The translations under genes and the position numbers were made by a program. Below the pieces are notes generated by a model, which had not been told where the DNA came from, did no database searches, and saw nothing but the letters and a program-made list of their open reading frames with translations. DNA of 64,000 bases from Siphonodentalium dalli (taxonomy: Eukaryota; Mollusca; Scaphopoda; Gadilida; Siphonodentaliidae): positions 178,844,556 to 178,908,555 of the forward strand of contig CP136067.1 in NCBI GenBank assembly GCA_032622095.1, in the 5' to 3' direction. This document shows positions 12,841 through 24,145 of this stretch, one piece after another; position 1 is the first letter of the stretch, and the number at the start of each line of letters is the position of its first letter.

Positions 12841-15420
12841 CTAACACCAAGGCTGGCGCAAATCCGTTGATAAGCGGGTCCTTGAAAAATGTCATGTGTA
12901 TATCTAACGTGTACCGTTAGCTATAAGAATAATACAGCATTATTAGTTAATGACCCGAGCGTATACTCGTGGTGGTATATACACATTTGTAGTGTGCCCA
13001 TTTAGGGATATTTGTTTAAGTATAGTTATTATAGCTTTAATATAGCATTGTATCATGAATTGTATAGTGACGTATCCAAGCATATTCGGATCACCACAAA
13101 ACAACACAGCCACCCAGTCGAAGCAGACAGGATACCTGGTAATTAAACCAGTTATTCAACAGGATTACTATCACCGAGGAATGTCAATTTTGTATATAAG
13201 ATGGTGTATGTACATCCAACCGAAAGCCAATGACTGGCGGTAGCGTATGTTCCAAGGTGCCCGACACTATATATGCTTTGGATAGTCACTGTAAGCTAGT
13301 GTTTCGTGTCTATTTTTATTCGCCGACTACTCATCAGGGACAGGCGATTTAATTAGATAATTTGACATTTTATATGTCTGTTAACATGTATTCCATGTGT
13401 ATATAGTTTGGGCCACGTCATGTGGTATTGTTGGATTTGCAAATTTCATGCAATCATTCTGTTAACATGTATTCCATGTGTATATAGTTTTTGCCACGTC
13501 ATGTGGGATTGTTGGATTTGCAATTTCCATGCAATCATTCTGTTGGATGGTTTGTAGTTTGTAGTTTCAACCTCTCCGCGTTCGTTGCCGATGTGAAGAC
13601 CGCATGTCGGTCGTTTTAAGATAGACCTATATTCTAACCAGTTTAAACTGGTTAATCTCCGCCGCTCTGAAGAGTTCCTGGTCACTATAAGATAAAAGTT
13701 CCGATATTTTTAGTTGTGATAGTATATAGCCAGCACGTGGCAGTTCAGCCGTCACTCACGCTTTAAGGCGTGTCCAATGGCTTTAGTGCCCAGTCTTGTA
13801 AAGCTAACATAAGTTGGTTGGGTCACGTGACGATATATGCCACATATGTGGTGTGAAATTGATACCACTGATGTTGGGATAAGAAATTAATCACTTCTTA
13901 ATGTCGTATTTGACTCGCCGTTAATCTTAGTCTGACATATTTCTGACTGTAGCGTCAAGAATGAATTGATTACCATTTAATTGGCACATCTGTTTTCAGT
14001 CTGGCCTCTGTCCAAGGTTTTTGGATTTCGAAGTTTGGCCAAGTTTAAATAATGCCAAAACATTTATTTAGGTTAATGTGACTTCTTCGGGTTGCATATT
14101 TTATGCAGTCTGCATATTACATGCAATATATGTCATATTCTTGGTGGAATACATCGGATTCAGTTTAAATTTGCATATTATATGCCATCTGGTATGTTAA
14201 TTCCATGTTAGCGAAAGAGCGTAACATCCACCACTCATCCCAAAGATATGGGTTGAAATAATGGTAAATGCCAGTAGGCCCAGCATGTGTGCAAATCCAA
14301 TCAAGATAGAGCATAGAATCAAATTGGATTGTCCAAATAAACTAGTGGGCCATAGGTTCTTGCTGGCATGCCAGAACATGATACCAATTACGAATTTATC
14401 ATTCTATAGGTAACAGTGGGTTCTAAATAGCACATGCATCGCTTATGGATGAGAATTAATTCATGAATATTGTCCAGACATCATCGATCATCTACACATC
14501 TAGGTGCACCCATTAATTTGGGATATTAATGTGTATAGCTATAGTGATAATATAGCTGTATATTTAGCGTGTATCATTAGCTATAATGTACCATTGTTAG
14601 TTTGTGACCCGAGCGTGTACTCGTGGTGTAATATGCACAATTGTAGTGCGCCCGTTCAGTGGGGTATTTTATATGTATAGCTATATCAATGATATAGCAT
14701 TGTTACTGGAAACTACCGTTTCGGTATAGTTTATTCAATTAGTCAATCCTAACACAATATGCACAATTGTAGTGCGCCCGTTCAGTGGGGTATTTTATAT
14801 GTATAGCTATATCAATGATATAGCATTGTTACTGGAAACTACCGTTTCGGTATAGTTTATTCAATTGGTGAATCCTAACACCAAGGCTGGCGCAAATCCG
14901 TTGATAAGCGGGTCCATGAAATGTCATGTGTATATCTAACATGTACCGTTAGCTATAAGAATAATACAGCATTATTAGTTAATGACCCGAGCGTATACTC
15001 GTGGTGGTATATACACATTTGTAGTGTGCCCATTTAGGGATATTTGTTTAAGTATAGTTATTATAGCTATAATATAGCATTGTATCATGAATTGTATAGT
15101 GACTTATCCAAGCATATTCGGATCACCACAAAACAACACAGCCACCCAGTCGAAGCAGACAGGATACCTGGTAATTAAACCAGTTATTCAACAGGATTAC
15201 TATCACCGAGGAATGTCAATTTTGTATATAAGATGGTGTATGTACATCCAACCGAAAGCCAATGACTGGCGGTAGCGTATGTTCCAAATATCTTCTAGAC
15301 CAGTTCATGCTGTTTGGAACTGCTGGAGTAATGTGACTTTATATTGTGTTTTGTATACTAACTGATCATTGGAGCAACTAAATATGCAATTATTGGAACA
15401 CGGTCTAAAATTTCACAAAT

Positions 15421-17369
15421 GAAAGTGTCAATGACACTGTAGCTCAACTTGGAAAGGGAATAATTTAATGTATTACAGTCAATGGAGCGATTAGGAATGT
15501 GGAAAGTTGAATGTCTAATACTAGTTTATAGACATGGAAAGAAAAGTAAAATCCAAGATGGCTGCTGACGGCCATGTCTTGGGCCGAATGACCCCAAAAT
15601 GATTGTATCTACATGTCATCGTTAACATCCATAACAAATTTTATGACGATCAGACTAAAGGTACGACCTGTAGCCCATGCTAAAGAATTTAGTCATACAA
15701 AGAGTAAAATCTAAGATGGCTGCTGGCGGCCATGTTTTTTGGACAAATGACCCCAAAATGACTCGTTCCCATGTACATGTCAATATTAACATCCATGACA
15801 AATTTTATGATGATCAGACGAACAGTACGACCTGTAGCCTGTGCTAATGAATTGAATTTTGAAATCAAAGATGGCCACTGAACTGAGCCATGTTTTTCAT
15901 CCGAATGACCCCAAAATAACTCGTTCCCATCTACATTACAATTTCAACAGCCATAACAAATTTTATGATGATCAGACTAAAGGTACGACCTGTAGCCCGT
16001 GCTCAATGATTTAGTCATACAAAGAGTAAAATCCAAGATGGCTGCTGGCGGCCATGTTTTTCGGCCGAATGACCCCAAAATGACTCGTTCCCATCTACAT
16101 GTCATTGTTAACATCCATGACAAATTTCATGATGATCAGACGAACAGTACGACCTGTAGCCTGTGCTAATGAATTGAATTTTGAAATCAAAGATGGCCAC
16201 TGGCGGCCATGTTTTTCATCCGAATGACCCCAAAATGACTCGTTCCCATCTACATTCCAATTTCAACAGCCATGAATAATTTCATGATGATCAGACTCGA
16301 GGTACGACCTGTAGCCCGTGCTAAATGATTTAGTCATACAAAGAGTAAAATCCAAGATGGCTGCTGCGGTCATGTTTTTTTGCCGAATGACCCCAAAATT
16401 AATCGTTCCCATGTACATGTCAATATTAACATTCATGACAAATGTTATGATGATCAGACGAACAGTACGACCTGTAGCCTGTGCTAATGAATAGAATTTT
16501 GATATCCAAGATGGCCACTGGCGGCCATGTTTTTCATCCGAATGATCCCAAAATGACTCGTTCCCATCTACATTCCAATTTCAACAGCCATAAAAAATTT
16601 CATGATGATCAGACTCAAGATACGACCTGTAGTCCGTGCTAAAGGATTTAGTCATACAAAGAGTAAAATCCAAGATGGCTGCTGGCGGCCATGTTTTTTT
16701 GGCCAAAATTAATCGTTCCCATCTACATCTCAATATTAACATCCATGACAAATTTCATGATGATCAGACGAACAGTACGACCAGTAACCCGTGCTAATGG
16801 ATTGAATTTTGAAATCAAAGATGGCCACTGAACTGAGCCATGTTTTTCATCCGAATGACCCCAAAATAACTCGTTCCCATCTACATTACAATTTCAATAG
16901 CCTTAAAAAAATTTATGATGATCAGACTAAAGGTACGACCTGTAGCCCGTGCTCAATGATTTAGTCATACAAAGAGTAAAATCCAAGATGGCTTCTGGTG
17001 GCCATGTTTTTTGGCCGAATGACCCCAAAAATACTCGTTTCCATCTGCATCTCAATGTTAACATCCATGACAAATTTCATGACAATAAGACGAACAGTAC
17101 GGCCTGTAGCCCGTGCTAATGGATTGAATTTTGAAATCCAAGATGGTCACTGGCGGCCATGTTTTATTTCCGAATGACCCCAAAATGACTCGTTCCCATC
17201 TATATGTCAATGTCAACATCCATGACAAATTTCATAATAATCGGGCCAAAGGTACGAACTGTAGCCCGTGCTAAAGGAAATTGTTGACGAATCACGCACA
17301 CACACACACACGACGGATACCAAGCCATGGCAATAGCTCAAACTTTACAAAGTAAAGTTGAGCTAAAAA
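15421..17369 (+). mobile_element. Helentron-associated element (HINE/'pearl'-type)
   Basis: The left end reads GAAAGTGTCAATGACACTG then TAGCTCAACTT. The right end reads CTTTACAAAGTAAAG (hairpin), then TTGAGCTAAAA. So TAGCTCAACTT and AAGTTGAGCTA form subterminal inverted repeats, with a 3' hairpin just before CTAA. A (CA)n microsatellite (about 17294-17311) precedes the right end. Between the ends are about eleven monomers anchored on AAGATGG at roughly 15558, 15712, 15870, 16037, 16192, 16356, 16508, 16674, 16828, 16985 and 17141. Subterminal inverted repeats, central ~160-bp tandem repeats, a microsatellite and a 3' hairpin are the published layout of non-autonomous Helentrons. No transposase is encoded. 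Confidence 0.8.
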
Positions 17370-17439
17370 CAGAAGTCAAATTCAAGTAATTTCAACAACC
17401 TGTATGAATGAACGTCATCTTCACATCAAGCCTGAGTTT

Positions 17440-17755
17440 AGTGTACCTGTGCGGGATAGCATTGCTAAATTCACCCTCTGTGGACCACTATTCTGCTTAG
17501 GCCTCATCTTCTCTGGAAAGTTTCTTTATTATCAAATTTCTATAGTTAAAATTGACACATTGCATAATCAAGGTTCCCAATGGGTGTACATCACAATATT
17601 TACCATTTGGGAACTTCAATCTGAGTCTGTCTCACATAGCAGATGAATCCTAAGCAGAATGAGGTCCCCAGAGGGTGAATTTAGTGATGCTAGCCTGCTA
17701 TGAGGGATAGTGGCACTAAATTCACCCTCTGGGGACCTCATTCTGCAAATGACAG
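17440..17755. mobile_element. MITE-like repeat with AGAGGGTGAATTTAG arms
   Basis: Inverted copies of a segment containing 'TAAATTCACCCTCTG.GGACC' and 'ATTCTGC' occur at about 17455-17500, 17650-17690 and 17705-17755. The last two face each other around GATGCTAGCCTGCTATG. The same family recurs at 43590-44000, ending in GCAAATGACAG. I cannot define exact ends or a target duplication. Confidence 0.55.
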
Positions 17756-18588
17756 GCTCACTGAACTCAGCCTTGCTTTAAATAAGTACTTAACGACATA
17801 AAGCTCCGCTACACGTACTTAGTATTGTACTCAGCCTCCAGTTTAGTGCACTTTTGATCATTTTGTTTACTTGGCAGTGCTACCTATGAATGGAGGCCGC
17901 CAGATAAATAAACACAATCATAAACAGGCCAACTGGAAGCTGAATATTAACTACTGCACACGTAGACAATCTGATCATGTTTGTCAAATATGCAGGTACA
18001 CAACAACCCACAAAATGAGATAAGAACTTCTTAACTGTACCCTGTACTCCAGTACTCCCCCAATCTCATGCATTGTGTAGACTCAAGGACCCAACAGTAA
18101 TGTCATATCCTCTCAAATGTCGAAAAAGCAAATAAAAACCTTATCATTGATATCTTGTTACATGGTCCTACAATGAGACTGGTAGTGTCATTGATTGCTA
18201 GATGAATGCTATCCAGGGGGCTGTTGACGTGGTTCAACTTGACAGATATTTATAGAAGGCATATCATGCCCATAAATCAAGCCATATTTCCATTCAAAAA
18301 GCTATTAACGACTCCAGCATCAGTACATAATGGCTCAGTATTGATTCTGGTTTTGTCAGGCAATGCATGTACTTTTAAAATCTACTGCTAGATTCAGGTA
18401 TCAAGATGAAGCAAGATATGCGAGTGATAGAAATCTCACGCAGGTTTAATCCACCATATTTGCATATTTTTTGCAATGTTGAATGTTCCGTTGCTCGAAT
18501 GATGAAAAAGGAGACATTTTTGTCATTGAGGTTCAGTGTTTGTGCAATCTACCGCTAGCTTCATGTATCATCTGCTGGCCTGGTAATA

Positions 18589-18801
18589 CAGTAATGCCCT
18601 AAATAATCGACTCCTTAACCACAGCAGAATTATGGGTAACTTTTCAGGATTTAATCAGAAATATGGCTTGTTGTCATTCATCGGAAAGCTCTCACTGAGA
18701 GCTTTCCGATGAATGGCAACAATCCATATTTCCGACTAAATCCTGAAAAGTTACCCATAATTATGCTGTGGTTAAGGAGTCGATTATTTAGGGCATTACT
18801 G
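18589..18801. mobile_element. foldback MITE, Tc1/mariner-type ends
   Basis: A near-complete palindrome of about 105-bp arms begins CAGTAATGCCCTAAATAATC and ends with its complement GGGCATTACTG. It is flanked on both sides by TA (18587-18588 and 18802-18803). TA target duplication and a CAGT-type terminus suggest mobilisation by a Tc1/mariner transposase, as inference. A second copy sits at 30849-31037. Confidence 0.8.
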
Positions 18802-18989
18802 TATAATACAAGCAATTATAATCTTGAGCAAGTAGTCGGATTCCTTATGTCATTTTGCATTTTTGGTTTGTTAAAAGCGATCTGAAAACGGATTATGTAT
18901 GCCTAGTAGGTGTGTTTTCGGGATTGACTTGTTTCCATTATTGAATTTTGGCGGGTCGGCCTAAATCGGGGTCAACATAATTTAGAGAG

Positions 18990-19350
18990 CGTTTCGTATT
19001 TACAGAAAACGGTATATGGTGCCATCTGGCGTATGGTGATCGGTGCGATTTGAAACTTCTCCAAACTACTAGATATGACAATTACATGTATTTTTGAAAA
19101 TTTTGATGTGATCGGTTCATTCTTGTTGGCTACAGTTGTTATCAAAATTTAACACTGAGCCCTATGGAGATTCTAGTACTTTGGATAGATGGCGCCATTT
19201 CGCGTATTATGATATGCGCGTACTGATATTCCTAAAAAATTATAAGTATGAAACACAGACGTAGTTTTAAAAGGAATGGATGTGATCAGATGATTCTTGC
19301 TGGCTACAGTTGCGATCAAAATTTAACACTTAACCCTATGGAGAATTTCG
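18990..19350. repeat. ~164-bp diverged direct repeat, two copies
   Basis: The segment TTGGCTACAGTTG.TATCAAAATTTAACACT..CCCTATGGAGA occurs at about 19136 and again at about 19300, each preceded by a matching GATGTGATC block. The copies are clearly related but old. Confidence 0.7.
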
Positions 19351-19749
19351 TGTTATGCTCAAACGTTGATTGTAATATCACTTATTGGCAATCCTGCGCA
19401 AATATATGAAGTTCAACCCTCGTGTTTGACCCACTGTAACTATCCGTGATTTAATAGTTGCAACATATGATATAGTTATGCCTCAAGATACAGTAATTGG
19501 CAAAAGTAAGTGTCGAATGGTTTTGTAGTTTCGATAATATGCAGCCTGTTCAATCAAATGAAAATATTCACAACAAGACTGTTCACGATGTGATTACATA
19601 TTATATCATTGTTTTATTTGATACCTGTCTGTATTGTTGTCCACTGACTAGTTTTAAAACCACATCGTTGATCATAACGGGATGTAGTGTCACAAATACA
19701 CAGGTATAGATGGTAGTTGTTCGCTGTCATTAACTCAATCGTTGTCATT

Positions 19750-20000
19750 TGAGTCTACCCCACATGCACTGAGAGAATCTGTGTTTTCGCAGGATTTGTG
19801 CTACTGATAAACGGACATTTCGGTGCAGCTGAGATCTTTACTATAGCGGTATAGGCTTTGCTTTCACGCTTCCTACGCCAGTTACATTTGACCAACTTCA
19901 GTGCAGCGACTGAAACCCAACATTCACCATCAATATTCTGACCACAGTTAATCTCCACGTACGCTTCGTGAAAATCAAGTAAATTCGAATTTCCACTAGA
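19750..20000 (-). other. open frame of unknown nature
   Basis: A minus-strand frame ending in a stop at 19755 reads for more than 80 codons with fairly protein-like composition: cysteines, a basic NWRRKRESK stretch, and 'AYVEINCGQN' upstream. It starts inside AT-rich DNA with an unconvincing N-terminus. It could be an old exon, a transposon fragment or chance. I recognise no domain. Confidence 0.2.
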
Positions 20001-20094
20001 GTAGAGCTTAATGAGTAAAATATGTATCAACCATATATGCATGTTCCTGCATTCTGAGTAGGTGCTTAGTAACCGCTACTAATGAGCTATCGGG

Positions 20095-20560
20095 TCCGGT
20101 GGCAAAGTCTCCCGATCTTATAATGATCAGTGGCCTATGCAGAACATGGCTGCATATATAGTTTTAGACATGCATGTGCCCAACTTTGAACAAAGCCAGC
20201 ACCATGTGATTAGACACTGACTAAATTATTAGTACAAAATTGTGGTATTTGATTAGCAACCGTTGCTAACCTTAAATAAGACATCTGGTTCACTTTGACG
20301 ACCAGGTATATCTCAAATTTCACATTTGGGTATTAACTGTATCGGAAACGCAAACGTTGAATTACGACACTATAAGCTATAATTGCAATTTCCAGTGAAT
20401 TCCTGGTAATTTCCTAGAATCAGTTTATCGATCTTATAATCATCAATGGCCCATGTGACACAAACATGTATAGTTTCATATCTGTGTCACCATTTGAACA
20501 TAACCAATACCATCTGACTATAGACACTATATCATTTACGGGAAAATACCATGGCCGGTT
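20095..20560. repeat. diverged ~316-bp direct repeat
   Basis: The anchor CGATCTTATAAT at 20113 recurs at 20429. Both are followed by related blocks (TGGCC.ATG.GAC, ATATAGTTT.A, TTTGAACA.A.CCA.CACCATCTGA). Two copies, considerably diverged. No gene is seen between. Confidence 0.6.
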
Positions 20561-21231
20561 CAAAGCCAAGTATATTATTGGGGGAGAACGATCCATTAAG
20601 CCTAAGTCGATGGTTTGTCACAACAGATGGAGTCATGATACATTATGACGGATGATGGAAGGGTCCCCTTAACTATGTTCTTCGACACAGTATTGTCCCC
20701 GCACTGTGTCACTTGTATCTTACTGTGTTGTACTATATATAAGACCAAGAACATAATGCACATATATATCTTCTTATAAATAAATTATCTCTTAGAAAGT
20801 GTCCAAAGATGTCTTGCCTATTTATACTGACAATTTATTTTTATTCTTGTGGAAAAGTATTTGAGGGAGAGATTTGTTATGTTGACAAAGATGTTAATTT
20901 AGTATGTGAAACATGTATCCCGGGGGAGGTATCGAGTGGACGGAGAAAGTGTTTTCTTTATACTCTAATGAACATAATTTAAACTCCCAATTTGGATAAA
21001 CCCGACCAGGAATTATAGAACAAACATCTATATATGCCCAGCAATATTTAGCAATAAACATGGACATGATAACATTGTTTACCCTTTTAAACAATACCAC
21101 CCTATCCACATATATTTGGCTAAACATATCACTGGCATATAGATGAGTTGTTGTAGTTGTTACGTTGATGCTGGTCTGGTTTCTCCAAATTTAATACTAA
21201 AACAGAATGTTCCATAATCTACGGTGGCTGG

Positions 21232-22463
21232 TTTAGGACATGAGAATTTGTTTTTTATTTCACGAAATACTAATTCGTGGCCACGAAATAACTAATTTGG
21301 TGGCCACAAAATACTAATTCGAGGCCAAGAAATAACTAATTCGTGGTCACGAAATACTAATTCGTGGCCACGAAATAACTGATTAACCTTTGCATATATA
21401 TCCAGATACCTTTACGGTATGGTTACACTGACTTGGCGATGTTTTAGAAACAATGCGTACGATCGCAGAGTAGCTACTATAAACCCATTATGGCGTGGGA
21501 CCCGGGGTCTATGGGGTATGTACGTCATATATAAACTATCCCAGAGAGAACGGGGAAACACGGGTCAGGTGGCTCCCAGACAAAATGACTATTCATTAGT
21601 TTTTACCACAAGGGATGGAATGGGAATGCCATTTATCTCGGCATATTGGCCGATTTAAGTAAAATAAGGGGTTTTGTAGGGTGGGCCCAAAACAAGCTTA
21701 TAAATATTCACCCCTTTCAACCATACCCGATCCAAAATGGTCGCCGCTCAGAAGGGGTCAAATGGGGTACACATTATTTCTCGGTCACTTGACCGATATA
21801 GATCAAATAAAGAGTATTGTACCGTGGTTCACAAAGAAAGATAAATTTTCACACCCTCAGCCCACTCGAGCGAAAATGATAACTGATCAGAGGGGTCCAT
21901 ATATGGTACCATGCAATCCCCCCCCATTTTAGGTCGAATACAGTGTGTTGTAGGGTGACCCCTGAGACAAACTAAATGTTCACCCGCTTTCACCATCCCC
22001 GATCCAAAATGGCCACCCCAGATGGGTTCAAATATGACACCTATACAATTTCTCGACCCCTTAACCGTTTGATGTGGTATAATTGTTGCTGTATGGTGGC
22101 CCCCAAGATATACTGAATGTCGTGGGTGCCCATGTAACCCACCCCCAGGACGGCGGCAACTTTGGATCGGGTTGGTGAAAGGGGTGATTACTTAATTTGT
22201 TTTACGGGCCACCATGCAACACGCTTTATCTCAAATCGCCGTGGCTCATGCCATGATGGTGGACAACTGCAACCAGATCATCTCTATCCGCTTCCATTAA
22301 AACAGTGACTGACGATCGTATATCACAATTAGTTATTTAGTGGTCACGAATTATTTATTTCGTGACCACGAATTAGTTATTTCATGGCCACGAATTAGTT
22401 ATTTCGTGGCCACGAATTAGTATTTCATGGCCACGCAATTAAAAAATATTCCCATGTCCTAAA
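21232..22463. mobile_element. ~1.23-kb TIR element with palindromic repeat-rich ends
   Basis: The left end is TTTAGGACATGAGAAT and the right end is its complement ATTCCCATGTCCTAAA. Just inside each end lies a cluster of near-palindromic ~21-bp units of the form TTCGTGGCCACGAAATAACT (21268-21385 left; 22320-22436 right, inverted). The interior carries two diverged ~260-bp direct repeats containing 'CCCGATCCAAAATGG' and 'TTCTCGGTCACTTGACCG'. Small frames inside are not convincing as a transposase, so it is probably non-autonomous. Confidence 0.8.
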
Positions 22464-23979
22464 AGTTTTGACTGACACTTACATAAATATGACTCCCAAA
22501 TGTGTTAGCACACAACTCCGTATTATGCGGTACTTCGTCCTGGCAATAAACATTAATTTTGTCAATTGATGAAAAAACACCATCAATCAATTTTACAACG
22601 GCATCCTGAAACTTTAGTCTTGATAAACATTGCATTTGTATAATAGTGGACATTATCACTGAAGCACGTGATTGTGATGTATATGATTGATGTGAACCAC
22701 ATTTTTTCAACTACTGTATCTGACTATATTGCATGTTAATTTTGTAAAATCACATGTAGTTACGATAGATTACACGTAAGAGCCATGCATATATGATAGC
22801 CATTAAGTTCCACCACTGTGAACATTTGAGTAAATTGTCAAACTCTCTATAGGATCCAACGTTAGTTTTGTTCGCAACTGTGGTACTGTACCAGCGGAGA
22901 CTTATCTGACGACACCATTCTCAAAAATACATTTCAGAGTCATACTTGACATATGTGCACAATTTCAACTTGCACAATTAATGAAAAGGCTAATCGTGTT
23001 AGTTAATATCTGTATAATCAGGAAACGCTCTTTAATTTTTTTAAACCGTCCAAACAATTTGTTTCCACTAAAATGTCAGACTGGAAACAAGTAGACTCTG
23101 AAAGTAGACCGCCATATTTGATACTTTTGTTAATTTCAACACGCACAGTCCACCAGAAGGTTAGTTATGAGGATTAATATTTGTATAATAAGTAAACGCT
23201 CTTTAAATTCTTAAAACAGTCCAAACACTTTTTTTTCCAATAAAATTTCAACTGGACACAGGTAAACTCTGAAAGTAGACACGATATTGATAAATAAACC
23301 GTTCGCATGTCGTCTTAGACAATCCGAAATGGCGCGACCGTTGTTTTCGACCAAAGGAATCTGACTTGTGAAATCAGCGAGGGTGGGGGTATGGGGTAGC
23401 TTTTCTGCGATATCTTTACCAAAAATCGATGTATCGAAGTTTTGTTTGTGGCATATGATCAAGATATCCTTGTAGATTGTTCAATATACAATACCTTAAT
23501 ATTTGGTAAAGAAAATTGAAAATGCAGTCATAAATGCAATTCGTCTGATTATTTTTGATAAAATTCCACATTAAGATATGTAATTAAGTAATTTGTGGCA
23601 ATATCTCCCGATGTTTTTCGATTTCCAAGAACAAAGAAAGCCACTTACCGAACTTGCTATGCGTAATAGCATGTTTTTATTACCAGGTGGACGGGAAAAT
23701 AATAGAGGGGTACACAAACAAAAGCCCCACACAAACCTGTTTCCACTAAAATATTAAGCTGGAAACAGGTAGATTCTGAAAATAGACACACTGGTGGTAT
23801 AGAAACTGTTCTCATATCGCTTTTAACATTCCGAAAACGCGCGACCATTTTTTGCGACATAAGGAATCCGACTAAAGCTTTATAATAATAATCCAGCAAA
23901 TGCATTTTTCAGCTTACTTCATGAAATTTTTATCTTATCAAGCTTATGAAACTTCCAGGGAGTCACATATAAATCCTTA
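22464..23979. repeat. three diverged copies of a short repeat, otherwise no gene
   Basis: The phrase CC.ATAAAAT.TCA.ACTGGA.ACAGGTA.ACTCTGAAA.TAGAC is recognisable near 23060, 23230 and 23745. The second and third copies are followed by a matching block ending in ATTCCGAAA.GCGCGACC. The spacing is irregular. No protein-coding gene is recognised. Confidence 0.5.
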
Positions 23980-24130
23980 TTAACCCTTTCATGACGGGAG
24001 CTCCGCTGGTGCACCATTGAAGATAATGTGTCAGTGCATTCTCTTATATATGTGAGTCTCCGATAGGGAACCTCATATACATGTATATTAGAGAATGCAC
24101 TGGGTGTCAAGGTAAATATTGTTAGGCCAA
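23980..24130. mobile_element. TTAA-bounded repeat end, possibly piggyBac-like
   Basis: TTAACCCTTTCATGACGGGA at 23980 is followed by an AGTGCATTCTCT ... AGAGAATGCACT hairpin (about 24033-24100). The complementary copy of the same end, including CATTCTCTTATATATG.GAGTC, lies at 54075-54147 in the opposite orientation. TTAA followed by CCC is typical of piggyBac-type termini. I cannot see a matching opposite end for either copy, so these may be solo fragments. Confidence 0.45.
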
Positions 24131-24145
24131 TGTATTCTCTTATAT

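Larger units (their letters stand above)
11156..15288. repeat. 2.03-kb unit in direct tandem duplication
   Basis: A unit starting near GTATATAA.ATGGTGTATG at about 11160 is repeated head-to-tail from about 13192, and a third, ~65-bp start of the unit lies at about 15225-15288. The period is 2032-2033 bp, measured from the GTACATCCAACCGAAAGC anchor in each copy. The two full copies differ by only scattered substitutions and small indels. The third copy stops abruptly at GTTCCAA, after which the sequence is unrelated. Short frames in each unit (for example 12163-12345 and 14197-14379, minus strand) simply repeat with the DNA and carry no recognisable domain. Confidence 0.9.

Noticed and set aside
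12163-14379. 60-codon minus frame present in both 2.03-kb units with three residue changes
   Set aside because: Presence in both copies follows from the duplication. There is no sign of protein-level conservation and no domain.
15540-17300. HINE monomers considered as coding repeats
   Set aside because: Stops occur in every frame within or between monomers and indels between monomers are not multiples of three.
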